Shown one piece after another: positions 5,941-13,017 of a stretch of 14,211 bases of DNA. The notes under the pieces were generated by a model, which had not been told where the DNA came from, made no database searches, and saw only the letters and a program-made list of their open reading frames with translations. Position 1 is the stretch's first letter. Each line of letters begins with the position of its first letter. The DNA is from an uncultured Clostridia bacterium (GTDB lineage: Bacteria > Bacillota > Clostridia > Oscillospirales > Ruminococcaceae). The position numbers were made by a program, and so were the translations under genes. Where the stretch lies: NCBI GenBank assembly GCA_947632425.1, contig CANRPG010000029.1:1-14211 (forward strand), written 5' to 3'.

Positions 5941-6297
5941 CTATAATAGAAGATACCCCAGCGCCAGCATAAGCTTTACATCTGCGCCGTTTTTGTAAAG
6001 TATGTATATCAGCATACCTATCAAAGCTTTTTCCTCGTCTATCTTCGTATCATGCCCAAGAATTGAGCTTAGTATGCCGCCTATACCGCCCTGCTGCTGA
6101 GTATTTGCAGGCGGCGCAGGAGACGGAGGTGGCGGCGGTGGTGGGGGCGGTACAGTCTGCGCGTTTTCAGTGCGGCGTTCACTATTGCTGTTATTTGAAA
6201 AATTTATCGGTATCTGCGCGCGCCGCTGCATCTCTCGCGCCCGTGCAATAGCCTCCTGCCGCATTCTGTCAAACTGCGCTTCGTCATAAGATGCCAA
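5941..6297 (-). CDS. Uncharacterised 118-aa protein with a nine-proline linker
   Basis: The TTG at 6297 is preferred over the upstream in-frame GTG (6306), because that GTG lies within the ribosome binding site GGAGGTGA (6310-6303) while the TTG is 8 nt downstream. The start overlaps the preceding gene's end by 14 nt. The N-terminus (about 2-28) is a charged, Arg-rich helix. An Asn/Ser-rich stretch follows, then an unbroken run of nine prolines (50-58) and a Gly/Gln-rich segment. The C-terminus has two hydrophobic stretches around IGMLIYILYK and LMLALGYLLL. The proline run should stall ribosomes and make translation dependent on EF-P. No family recognised; the tail may be membrane-associated or a hydrophobic helical hairpin. 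Confidence 0.75.
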   Translation of the reverse strand: MASYDEAQFDRMRQEAIARAREMQRRAQIPINFSNNSNSERRTENAQTVPPPPPPPPPSPAPPANTQQQGGIGGILSSILGHDTKIDEEKALIGMLIYILYKNGADVKLMLALGYLLL

Positions 6298-6664
6298 GCA
6301 GGTCACCTCCGAGTATGCCGCTCTCTTTCAGCGCAGGAAGAAGCGCCATTATCCTGAAAAGAGATATCAGCCTGTCTACCTTGCGCTGTGATTCTTCTTT
6401 TAAAAGCGGCTTTAAGGCTATCAGAAAATCTCTGTTCTTGTCGGGCTGCGATGCCCTTGCCATAACGCTTTGCAGCGCCAAAAGCTTGTTCATATCTATC
6501 CCCTGCGCACCTAGTGGCTGACCTGTGTTCTGACTGTTCTGCACGGGCGCGCTCTGCAATGTGTCACCCTGCGGCGAAGAGAACATCTGCGCCAGCTGAC
6601 TTAGCTGCTCCATGCTCTCCTTGTCGTTCAGTATGCCCTGTATCTTGCCCATCAGGTCGTCCAT
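6284..6664 (-). CDS. Uncharacterised 126-aa helical protein
   Basis: The ATG at 6664 follows AGGAGGG (6677-6671). The N-terminal segment (1-30, MDDLMGKIQGILNDKESMEQ...) and the C-terminal half (about 58-126) are predicted helical and are separated by a Gln/Ser/Asn/Pro-rich linker (about 31-56). The C-terminal part includes a basic patch near KEESQRKVDRLISLF and ends in Leu/Gly-rich residues. There is no signal peptide. It is the middle gene of a tight three-gene cluster: it starts 13 nt after the upstream gene ends and overlaps the downstream gene. The shared design (helix, low-complexity linker, hydrophobic C-terminal helix) with the downstream protein suggests they may act together. Function unknown. 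Confidence 0.78.
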   Translation of the reverse strand: MDDLMGKIQGILNDKESMEQLSQLAQMFSSPQGDTLQSAPVQNSQNTGQPLGAQGIDMNKLLALQSVMARASQPDKNRDFLIALKPLLKEESQRKVDRLISLFRIMALLPALKESGILGGDLLGIL

Positions 6665-6677
6665 AGTCTGCCCTCCT

Positions 6678-6917
6678 TCAGCTTTTCAGCTTTTTTATTA
6701 TCTCCTGCGCCTGAGGCGTTGCAAGTATCCTCTGTGCCATTGCAGGATTTGAAAGCGCGTTCATAAGCTTTGCGCTGTCCTGCGCCGAAAGCCCTTTCAT
6801 TGCCGCATCAAGTTTGCCGCTCTCCAGCTGTTTTTGCAGCTCCTGCGGAGACATACCCAGTTTCGCGCTCACAACGCCCAGCATTCTCTGCTTTGCTTTC
6901 TGATCCATGTTATTCAT
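6678..6917 (-). CDS. Uncharacterised 79-aa protein, first gene of the three-gene cluster
   Basis: Three in-frame ATGs exist (6938, 6917, 6908). The one at 6917 is chosen because AGTGG lies 7 nt upstream, but the ribosome binding site is weak and the start is uncertain. The protein is all-helical and basic, with no membrane segment. It contains SPQELQKQLESGKLDAAMKGL followed by a C-terminal motif NPAMAQRILATPQAQEIIKK, which is reminiscent of short STI1/DP-type helical repeats; this resemblance is only by eye. It is followed closely by the other two cluster genes, so it probably belongs to one transcript. The promoter is not clear; a TAAAAT lies near 6951-6956 without a good -35. Function unknown. 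Confidence 0.72.
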   Translation of the reverse strand: MNNMDQKAKQRMLGVVSAKLGMSPQELQKQLESGKLDAAMKGLSAQDSAKLMNALSNPAMAQRILATPQAQEIIKKLKS

Positions 6918-6967
6918 ATATATGCCACTGCCTTTCATAAATTTCGTGTATTTTACGGTTTGTACTC

Positions 6968-6996
6968 TTGAAAAAACCTATGGGATATGCTACAAT
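6968..6996 (+). promoter_or_regulatory. Promoter of the phosphoesterase gene
   Basis: -35 TTGAAA (6968-6973) and -10 TACAAT (6991-6996), 17-bp spacer, 31 bp before the ATG at 7027. It may also serve the two downstream genes, since no strong terminator or second promoter is seen between 7516 and 7569. Confidence 0.7.
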
Positions 6997-7026
6997 AGTA
7001 TTATCTTTTTATAAAGGAATGTCTGT

Positions 7027-7515
7027 ATGGGTACAAAAACTCTCAAGCGAATAATCGTATTTTCTGACACTCACGGCAAACGAAACGTGATGTATGACAT
7101 ATTGCAGAAAAAAGCCGATGTGTATATCTTCCTCGGCGACGGCGAAAGAGAGCTTGACGCCATGAAAGAGCTTTTTCCGCAAAAGCAGATACTAAGCGTG
7201 TGCGGCAACTGCGATATATTCTCTCAGCAGCCGAAAGTAGGGCTTTACAGCGCCGAGGGCGTTCGCATAATGTTCACCCACGGGCACGAGCATAAGGTAA
7301 AATATACGCTTGACTATCTTCTGCGCCTAGCGAAAGATAACGATATTCAGGTAATGCTTTTCGGTCATACCCATTGCAGGCGGCTTGAATATGTTGACGG
7401 TGTGTATCTTCTCAACCCCGGCAGCGCCGCCGAGCCGCGCGATCTTCTGCCGCCCTCGTATGCATACATAGATATAACCGACGGCGGCATTTTCTGCACC
7501 CACGCAGACGTCTGA
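7027..7515 (+). CDS. YfcE/MJ0936-type metallophosphoesterase
   Basis: A 162-residue protein with the full calcineurin-like metal-binding set of this small family: SDTHG (D14, H16), GDGE (D38), GNCD (N61, D63), THGHEH (H85) and GHTH (H114, H116). Members hydrolyse phosphodiester model substrates using Mn2+ or similar metals; the natural substrate is often unknown. The length is typical of the single-domain form, and no signal peptide is present, so it should be cytosolic. AAAGGAA lies 9 nt before the ATG. In many Clostridia a gene of this type follows rph/rdgB, but those are not present here. Confidence 0.92.
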   Translation: MGTKTLKRIIVFSDTHGKRNVMYDILQKKADVYIFLGDGERELDAMKELFPQKQILSVCGNCDIFSQQPKVGLYSAEGVRIMFTHGHEHKVKYTLDYLLRLAKDNDIQVMLFGHTHCRRLEYVDGVYLLNPGSAAEPRDLLPPSYAYIDITDGGIFCTHADV

Positions 7516-7569
7516 TACATTATATGCAAAACAAACTTATTTGTTGTTTATTTTATGGAGATGAATTTT

Positions 7570-9120
7570 ATGAAAAAAGCAGTAATAATAGGCGCAGGTC
7601 CTGCCGGCATTACGGCGGCTGTAGAGCTTCTGAAAGCCGGCGGATATTCTGTCACCCTGCTGGAAGCAACAAACAGCTTAGGCGGCATATCTCAGACCGT
7701 TTCATACAACGGCAACAGAATGGATATAGGCGGTCACCGCTTTTTCTCTAAAAACGATACCGTCACGAAGTGGTGGGAGGAGCTTATGCCCATGCAGGGC
7801 GCACCCTCTTACGACGATAAACTGCTGGAGCGCGAAAAGCCCCTCGCCGAGGGCGGTCCCGACCCCGAAAAGGAAGACTGCGTAATGCTTGTGAGGGAGC
7901 GAGTATCGCGCATATACTACAATAACCATTTCTTCGACTACCCTATCTCTATGAAACCGCAGACCATAAAGAATATGGGTCTGCTGACGACATTCAAAGC
8001 GGGGTTTAGCTACCTTAAAGCATGTATGTTCAAACTGCCCGAGACCAGCCTTGAAAACTTCTATATAAACCGCTTTGGCAAGGTGCTTTACTCTATGTTT
8101 TTTGAGGGCTACACCGAAAAGCTGTGGGGCAGACACCCGAGCGAAATCTCAGCCGACTGGGGCGCGCAGAGGGTAAAGGGACTTTCTATCACCGCGCTTT
8201 TGAAAGATATGGCAGGCAAGGCGTTTCATATAAAAAGCAGAAACGTTGAAACTTCGCTCATTGAAAGATTTGTATACCCCAAATACGGCCCGGGTCAGCT
8301 GTGGGAAGCAGCCGCAGAAAAGGTCAAAGACATGGGCGGCGAGATACTTATGCAGCACGAGGTCAAGAAAGTAATGTGCCAAGGCAGGCATGTAACCGCA
8401 GTGGTGTGCGATACCCCGAGCGGCATGAAAACCGTAGAAGGCGACCTTTTCCTCTCCACCATGCCAATAAAAGACCTTATTTCCGCGATGGACGGCGACA
8501 GACCATGCGGCGTGGTGCAGAGAATTGCCAGAAAACTCCCCTACCGCGACTTTATGACCGCAGGTTTGCTTGTAAACAAACTTGCGCTTAAAAACAATAC
8601 CAACATTCCCACGCTGGGCGATATAGTTCCCGACTGCTGGATATACGTTCAGGACAAGAGCGTTAAAATGGGCAGGATACAGATATTCAACAACTGGTCG
8701 CCGTATATGGTGAAAGACCCCGAAAACACCGTGTGGATGGGGCTTGAATACTTCTGTGCAGAAGGCGACGATATGTGGAACACACCCGATCGCGAATTTA
8801 TAGAGTTTGCAGCAAAAGAGCTTGAAAAGATAGGCGTTATAAACAGCGCCGACGACGTTATCGATGCGCACGTTGAAAGGGTAAAGAAAGCCTACCCTGC
8901 CTATTTTGATACCTACAAGCACTTAGGCACAGTAATTAAATTTCTTGATACTTTTGATAACCTTTACTGCATGGGAAGAAACGGTCAGCACCGCTACAAC
9001 AATATGGATCACTCTATGCTAACCGCGTTTGAAACGGTAAAGGCTATTACAGAAAACAAAAAAAGCCGCAAAGACATATGGAACGTAAACGCCGAAAAGG
9101 AGTACCATGAAGAAAAGTAA
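7570..9120 (+). CDS. UGM-like FAD-dependent oxidoreductase (amine oxidase fold)
   Basis: A 516-residue protein. The ATG at 7570 (MKKAVIIGAG) is preferred over 7555 because GGAG (7557-7560) lies 9 nt before it. It has an N-terminal Rossmann motif GAGPAG (8-13) with the ribose-binding Glu at 32, then GGHRFFSK, and the C-terminal FAD motif GRNGQHRYNNMDHSM (about 469-483). This pattern belongs to the UDP-galactopyranose mutase/protoporphyrinogen-oxidase-like group, often annotated as NAD(P)/FAD-dependent oxidoreductase. The family commonly sits with membrane glycosyltransferases, as here (14-bp overlap with the next gene), so a role in modifying a sugar or lipid-linked glycan is inferred. True mutase activity is not shown; the length exceeds classical Glf (about 370-390 residues). 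Confidence 0.85.
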   Translation: MKKAVIIGAGPAGITAAVELLKAGGYSVTLLEATNSLGGISQTVSYNGNRMDIGGHRFFSKNDTVTKWWEELMPMQGAPSYDDKLLEREKPLAEGGPDPEKEDCVMLVRERVSRIYYNNHFFDYPISMKPQTIKNMGLLTTFKAGFSYLKACMFKLPETSLENFYINRFGKVLYSMFFEGYTEKLWGRHPSEISADWGAQRVKGLSITALLKDMAGKAFHIKSRNVETSLIERFVYPKYGPGQLWEAAAEKVKDMGGEILMQHEVKKVMCQGRHVTAVVCDTPSGMKTVEGDLFLSTMPIKDLISAMDGDRPCGVVQRIARKLPYRDFMTAGLLVNKLALKNNTNIPTLGDIVPDCWIYVQDKSVKMGRIQIFNNWSPYMVKDPENTVWMGLEYFCAEGDDMWNTPDREFIEFAAKELEKIGVINSADDVIDAHVERVKKAYPAYFDTYKHLGTVIKFLDTFDNLYCMGRNGQHRYNNMDHSMLTAFETVKAITENKKSRKDIWNVNAEKEYHEEK

Positions 9121-10681
9121 TATATACAGCATAGCGCAGGCGGTGTGGCACGCGGTAAAAAAGCACCCGTATATCACTGTATTTCTGCTTTGTGCCGCGC
9201 TGTCGTTCACAGGATACGACTGCGTTGATATTTATGTTGCTCATAACGAAATGCTGCTTTTATCGCTGGCTGCATTTGCCGCTGCAATAATTGCTATCAT
9301 GTATATTGTACTGCGGCACAAAAACATACCTGCCCTGCGTGAGAAGGCTGCGCTGATGCTGGTTTTTGCAGAGGGCTTTATATTCCGCTTTGTGTATGTC
9401 ATCGAAACGCCCATAACCCTGCGGCAAAACGACGTCCACATTTTCGGCGGCGATGACGGTCACGCGGCATATATAGAGTATATCTACAACCATTTTTCGC
9501 TCCCAAAAGGCGACCCCACCGCGACATGGCAGTTTTACCACCCACCCGTGCATCATATCTTATCCGCCGCGTGGAAGAGACTGCTCACATTTTTGGGTAT
9601 GCCCTATGTCAGCGCGTGCGAGAGCATACAGGCGCTTACTCTGTTTTATTCCTGCTGCTGCCTTATACTTGCCTATAAAATACTGCGGTATTTCGGCATT
9701 AAAGGCAAGCCGATAGTCTGCGCGCTGGCAATAGTCGCGTTCCACCCTTCAATGGTGATAATGTCGGGCAGCATAAACAACGATATACTTTCTATAACAT
9801 TTGCACTGGCGGCGCTGTATACCGCACTTTTGTGGTACCGCAAGCCGACTATGCTAAACACCCTGAAAATTGCCCTGCTTATAGGTCTGGGTATGTCAAC
9901 AAAGCTGTCGGCGGCGCTGGTAGCACCTGCTGTAGCGGTTATCTTTCTGTTTGGCATATACAAATACCGCAGCGATATTATAAACATTCTCGGCAGACTG
10001 GTGGTTTTCGCCTTGGTGTGCTTTCCGCTGGGTCTGTGGTGGAGCGTAAAATGCTTTGTGCAGTACAAAGTGCCTTTCGGCTATGTGCCCGACCTTGGCG
10101 GCAGCAGTTTTCAGTATGTCGGCAATATACCCACGGCAAAGCGGCTTTTTGATTTCAGTCTTTTTCAATTCAAAAGCGTGTTTGAACAGTGGGGCGGTTC
10201 TGAAAGCGGCAGCTATTACGAATACAACCCCACAATAGCATTTCTGAAAAACTCCCTGTTCGGCGAGCATATGAGTGAAGTGCCTTTTGGCGGCATGAGA
10301 TACACAGCACCGCAAGTGCTTTTCTATACGGCGCTGTTTCTGGCGGTGATATCGTTTGTATCGCTCGTTGCCGTGCAGTTTATAAAGGGCGAAAACAGGC
10401 TGCCGCGCCTCGCGCTGCTGGTCGCCCACGCAACATACATGATAAGCTACTACAGATTTTGTTTCAGCTACCCTTACACCTGCACGATGAATTTCCGCTA
10501 CATTCTGCCCACCATGGTAATAGGCGCGGTATCTTTGGGGCTGGCATTGCAGCAGCTGAAAAGCATATCAAAGCAAGGGTTCCTTGTCCGTTACTGCCGC
10601 AGCCTTAGCTATATAGCTGTCGCAGTGTTCTGCGCATCTTCATGGGTGACATATTATTTTCTGTTCGCAATGTGGATGTAG
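9107..10681 (+). CDS. GT-C fold membrane glycosyltransferase (GT39/PMT-like)
   Basis: A 524-residue integral membrane protein with about 11-13 predicted hydrophobic segments (for example 22-37, 50-70, 82-95, 190-205, 248-265, 275-293 and several near the C-terminus). After the second hydrophobic region comes a large outer loop with GGDDGHAAYIEYI and YHPPVHHI, the acidic and HPP-type motifs of GT-C enzymes that use polyprenyl-phosphate sugars. The ATG at 9107 follows AAAGGAG and overlaps the oxidoreductase gene by 14 nt, so the two are translationally coupled. It probably transfers a hexose to a surface glycan, lipid or protein outside the membrane. The donor and acceptor are unknown. Confidence 0.82.
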   Translation: MKKSNIYSIAQAVWHAVKKHPYITVFLLCAALSFTGYDCVDIYVAHNEMLLLSLAAFAAAIIAIMYIVLRHKNIPALREKAALMLVFAEGFIFRFVYVIETPITLRQNDVHIFGGDDGHAAYIEYIYNHFSLPKGDPTATWQFYHPPVHHILSAAWKRLLTFLGMPYVSACESIQALTLFYSCCCLILAYKILRYFGIKGKPIVCALAIVAFHPSMVIMSGSINNDILSITFALAALYTALLWYRKPTMLNTLKIALLIGLGMSTKLSAALVAPAVAVIFLFGIYKYRSDIINILGRLVVFALVCFPLGLWWSVKCFVQYKVPFGYVPDLGGSSFQYVGNIPTAKRLFDFSLFQFKSVFEQWGGSESGSYYEYNPTIAFLKNSLFGEHMSEVPFGGMRYTAPQVLFYTALFLAVISFVSLVAVQFIKGENRLPRLALLVAHATYMISYYRFCFSYPYTCTMNFRYILPTMVIGAVSLGLALQQLKSISKQGFLVRYCRSLSYIAVAVFCASSWVTYYFLFAMWM

Positions 10682-10860
10682 ATTTTAGAAGCAAGATAAC
10701 GAGAAGCAAGAGGCAAGATGAGCATTTTGAAAAAGTTTGCGCAAAGCTTTAAAAATCATTTCTAACCTCTAACTTCTCACCTCTAACCTCTAGTAGCGAC
10801 GCGCACGTTGTGTTTGTGGGGCTCTGCCCACGCCCCGTGACCCTTTTTCAAAAGGGTCAA
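10682..10860. repeat. Intergenic region with short tandem-like repeats and hairpins
   Basis: GAAGCAAGA occurs twice (10687-10721 region), and CTAACCTCT-type units recur with small changes at 10762-10792. These are followed by GGGC-TCT-GCCC and then a long hairpin GACCCTTTT (10839-10847) / AAAAGGGTC (10850-10858). Such variable purine/pyrimidine repeat tracts are common between clostridial genes. A weak hairpin around TTTGCGCAAA (10737-10746) may terminate the glycosyltransferase transcript. No ORF is supported. Confidence 0.5.
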
Positions 10861-11033
10861 TCGAAAACTTTTATTTTCTTGACAAGGTTTAAAAGTTTTG
10901 CGTACTGTTAAAACATTGAAGAAGCCTTACAGAGGGTTCTTTGGCACTTGACTGACCACTTACAGGCGGTCAACGTGTGCGCTCCTGCGCGGCGCGTAAG
11001 CGCAATTACCTATTATATCTTAGAACACTTTTA
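10861..11033. other. Structured non-coding region with twin stem-loops
   Basis: Two adjacent hairpins (10919-10941 and 10954-10971) each show the loop TTACAG on the plus strand, or CTGTAA on the minus strand. An inverted pair AAAACTTTTA / TAAAAGTTTT lies at 10864-10900, and GCGC-rich self-complementary sequence at 10979-11003. A possible plus-strand promoter is TTGACA (10879-10884) with TACTGT (10903-10908), and a possible minus-strand -10 TATAAT is near 11011-11016. No coding potential is seen. An unclassified small RNA is possible. Confidence 0.35.
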
Positions 11034-11075
11034 CATAACAAAAAATATCTCACGGCGTTCACCATGAGATATTTT
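11034..11075 (-). terminator. Terminator of the rpmG-secE-nusG-rplK-rplA operon
   Basis: In the minus-strand RNA: AAAATATCTCA (11075-11065), a 12-nt loop, TGAGATATTTT (11052-11042), then further T. It lies 26 nt after the rplA stop and is a perfect 11-bp stem. The plus-strand orientation also ends in T, so it may be bidirectional. Confidence 0.85.
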
Positions 11076-11101
11076 AATTTGCTCTTTAATTGTCCGTTTT
11101 A

Positions 11102-11797
11102 TCAGACACCGTATTTTGCGGTGCTTACCTTTATGCCGACACCCATAGTCGATGCAACTACCACGCTCTTGAGGTACTGACCCTTTGCAGCGGCAGGCTT
11201 AGCCTTAACTATAGCGTCCATAAGGGTGTTGAAGTTCTCTTCCAGCTTATCCTTGCCGAAAGATGCCTTTCCTATCGGGCAGTGGATTATGTTGGTCTTG
11301 TCAAGACGATACTCTATCTTACCTGCCTTGGCATCGGTAACTGCCTTTGCAACATCGGGCGTAACAGTTCCTGCCTTGGGGTTAGGCATAAGTCCTCTCG
11401 GGCCGAGTATCTTACCAAGACGTCCTACAAGTCCCATCATGTCGGGAGATGCAACTACAACGTCAAAATCCATCCAGTTTTCTTTCATTATCCTGTCAAC
11501 GAGATCCTGTCCGCCAACATAGTCAGCGCCTGCCTCTTTAGCGGCATCATACTTGTCCTCCTTGCAGAATACGCAGACCCTTACGGTCTTGCCCGTGCCG
11601 TTGGGAAGTACAACTGCGCCTCTTACCTGCTGGTCAGCGTGACGCGAGTCAACACCCAGACGTATATGCGCCTCAACGGTCTCATCAAACTTAGCCTTCG
11701 CGCACTTGCAGGCAAGCTCCAGCGCCTCAGCCGAATCATAAAGCTTTGTTCTGTCTATTTCCTTTGCGGAATTGACATAATTCTTACCATGTTTCAT
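11102..11797 (-). CDS. rplA: Ribosomal protein L1
   Basis: A 231-residue protein, normal length for bacterial L1. It has the two-domain signature with GRLGKILGPRGLMPNPKAGTV in the middle (about 127-147) and VRVCVFCKEDK and YRLDKTNIIHCPIGK around it. It binds helices 76-78 of 23S rRNA at the mobile L1 stalk and usually also represses its own operon through an mRNA mimic. AAGGAGG (11813-11807) precedes the ATG at 11797. It is the last gene before a strong terminator. Usual neighbours rplJ and rplL do not follow. Confidence 0.97.
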   Translation of the reverse strand: MKHGKNYVNSAKEIDRTKLYDSAEALELACKCAKAKFDETVEAHIRLGVDSRHADQQVRGAVVLPNGTGKTVRVCVFCKEDKYDAAKEAGADYVGGQDLVDRIMKENWMDFDVVVASPDMMGLVGRLGKILGPRGLMPNPKAGTVTPDVAKAVTDAKAGKIEYRLDKTNIIHCPIGKASFGKDKLEENFNTLMDAIVKAKPAAAKGQYLKSVVVASTMGVGIKVSTAKYGV

Positions 11798-11815
11798 TAT
11801 ATTATCCTCCTTATT

Positions 11816-11874
11816 GGTGGTGATACCGCAATGCTCTGCGCAAAACGGTTAGCGGAAAATCTTCCTCCCACCTG
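11816..11874 (-). promoter_or_regulatory. Candidate L1-binding site in the rplK-rplA gap
   Basis: In the RNA: AGGTGGGAGG near 11874-11865 and, across a variable loop, GGTATCACCACC (11827-11816), which ends right before the rplA ribosome binding site. GGTGG pairs with CCACC. The flanking GGGAG and GGUAUCACCACC resemble the L1 site of 23S rRNA (GGUGGGAG ... AUACCACC). It is a second copy besides the one at 12343-12375. Confidence 0.6.
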
Positions 11875-11896
11875 TCAAGCCATTCACACTATTCTG

Positions 11897-12322
11897 TCAG
11901 TCAACGACTTCTACGCCCATAGAGCGCGCAGTACCTGCTATCATGCTCATAGCAGCCTCAACAGAGCCTGCGTTAAGGTCGGGCATTTTCTGCTCGGCTA
12001 TCTTCTTTACCTGCTCTTTTGTTATCTTGGCTACCTTTGTCTTGTTCGGCGTACCCGAAGCAGACTCAATACCGCAAGCCTTCTTAATAAGAACTGCCGC
12101 CGGCGGAGTCTTAGTGATGAATGTGAAAGAACGATCCGCATAAACGGTGATAACAACAGGTATTATAAGACCCATGTCATTCTTGGTTCTCTCGTTGAAA
12201 TCCTTTGTAAATGCCATAATGTTTACGCCGTGCTGACCAAGAGCCGGTCCTACAGGCGGTGCAGGAGTTGCCTTTCCTGCGGGGATCTGAAGCTTGATCA
12301 AGCCTACTACTTTTTGTGCCAT
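11897..12322 (-). CDS. rplK: Ribosomal protein L11
   Basis: A 141-residue protein, exactly the usual L11 length when started at the ATG at 12322 (MAQKVVGLIKLQIP). GGAGGTG precedes that start; the upstream in-frame ATG at 12337 overlaps the binding site region and is rejected. It has the N-terminal domain with APPVGPALGQHGVNI (21-35) and the C-terminal RNA-binding domain ending in TARSMGVEV. It binds the GTPase-associated centre of 23S rRNA and takes part in stringent response signalling and thiopeptide sensitivity. The leader before it holds an L1-type binding site. Confidence 0.97.
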   Translation of the reverse strand: MAQKVVGLIKLQIPAGKATPAPPVGPALGQHGVNIMAFTKDFNERTKNDMGLIIPVVITVYADRSFTFITKTPPAAVLIKKACGIESASGTPNKTKVAKITKEQVKKIAEQKMPDLNAGSVEAAMSMIAGTARSMGVEVVD

Positions 12323-12342
12323 AATGCACACCTCCATAATTT

Positions 12343-12375
12343 GTGGTAAGGCGAGCCGTCTATATGCTCTCCCAC
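12343..12375 (-). promoter_or_regulatory. Candidate L1-binding translational operator before rplK
   Basis: In the RNA: GTGGGAGAGC (12375-12366) and CTTACCAC (12350-12343), with GUGG/CCAC pairing and the GGGAG and UACCAC elements of the 23S rRNA L1 site. It lies just upstream of the rplK ribosome binding site, the classic location of L1 autoregulation. Confidence 0.7.
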
Positions 12376-12403
12376 TTTCTGCCGATGATCTCTTTCCTCT
12401 GCG

Positions 12404-12943
12404 TTAAGCCTTTTCTACCATATAGGCAGGCAGCTGCGCCGGTGTTTCTCTTCCCATAGTAAATATGGTTATGTTGACAGTCTTGCTTTCGTCGTCAACG
12501 CTCTGAACAACGCCGTGCATACCTTTCAGCTTTCCTTCGGTAACAACGACCTGATCGCCCTTTACAAGCTGTATCTTCGCATCGTCGAACGTCTTTGTCA
12601 TCGAAACGCCAAGAGCCTCAACTTCCTTGTCTGTCAGCGGTATCGGTTTCGATCCCGGACCTACAAATCCCGTAACGCCCCTCGTGTTGCGCACGATGTA
12701 CCACGTTTCGTCCGTCATTACCATTTTTACAAACACATAGCTCGGAAAAAGATTCTTATCTTTTGCCTTTTTCTTGCCGCCGTTTTCGCCGTCCTCAGGC
12801 GATAAATGTTCCGTCGGCATCATAACTTCGGGAATAAGATCCTGAAGCTTGCGGTTTTCGACTACCTTTTTGATATTCTCGGTAACTATCATTTCGTATC
12901 CCGAATAGGTGTGGACAACATACCATTTTGCCTGTTCTGCCAT
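12404..12943 (-). CDS. nusG: Transcription termination/antitermination factor NusG
   Basis: A 179-residue protein. It has the NGN domain (about 5-120) with KWYVVHTYSGYE and NLFPSYVFVKM, and VRNTRGVTGFVG, followed by a C-terminal KOW domain (about 125-176) starting VKGDQVVVTEGKLKGMHG. A Lys/Glu/Gly-rich loop (about 50-62) lies between NGN strands. NusG binds RNA polymerase, and the KOW domain contacts Rho or ribosomal protein S10. The ribosome binding site arrangement is odd: AGAGGGGG lies about 33 nt before the ATG, with a perfect hairpin between them (12952-12970). Confidence 0.96.
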   Translation of the reverse strand: MAEQAKWYVVHTYSGYEMIVTENIKKVVENRKLQDLIPEVMMPTEHLSPEDGENGGKKKAKDKNLFPSYVFVKMVMTDETWYIVRNTRGVTGFVGPGSKPIPLTDKEVEALGVSMTKTFDDAKIQLVKGDQVVVTEGKLKGMHGVVQSVDDESKTVNITIFTMGRETPAQLPAYMVEKA

Positions 12944-12951
12944 TTACGACT

Positions 12952-12981
12952 GCCGCACACTTTATGCGGCAAACTTCCCCC
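12952..12981 (-). promoter_or_regulatory. Hairpin between a distant Shine-Dalgarno site and nusG
   Basis: GGGGG (12981-12977) is followed in the RNA by GCCGCA (12970-12965) / TGCGGC (12957-12952) with a 7-nt loop; the ATG comes 8 nt later. When folded, the hairpin would shorten the effective Shine-Dalgarno spacing from about 33 to about 14 nt. Confidence 0.5.
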
Positions 12982-13017
12982 TCTCAAAAAGTGCTTGTCT
13001 TAAAACCGTCACGCGCC

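Noticed and set aside
5501..5998. Plus-strand ORF across the aroF-pheA leader and the following spacer
   Set aside because: It runs antisense through the promoter and Phe leader and lacks a ribosome binding site and any protein features.
8149..8922. Minus-strand ORF of 257 codons opposite the FAD oxidoreductase gene
   Set aside because: It is the antisense shadow of a well-supported gene; its composition (rich in His, Cys, Tyr, Phe) has no domain pattern.
10762..10792. CRISPR-like array
   Set aside because: The CTAACCTCT-type units are short, contiguous and imperfect, with no spacers.
10861..11033. L10 leader (rplJL autoregulation) or 6S RNA
   Set aside because: The location after rplA invited the L10 idea, but no rplJ follows and the sequence lacks features I associate with that leader. 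The closing stem and central bubble of 6S RNA could not be assembled by eye.
11090..12349. Plus-strand ORF of 419 codons opposite rplA and rplK
   Set aside because: Fully antisense to two certain ribosomal protein genes and without recognisable motifs.
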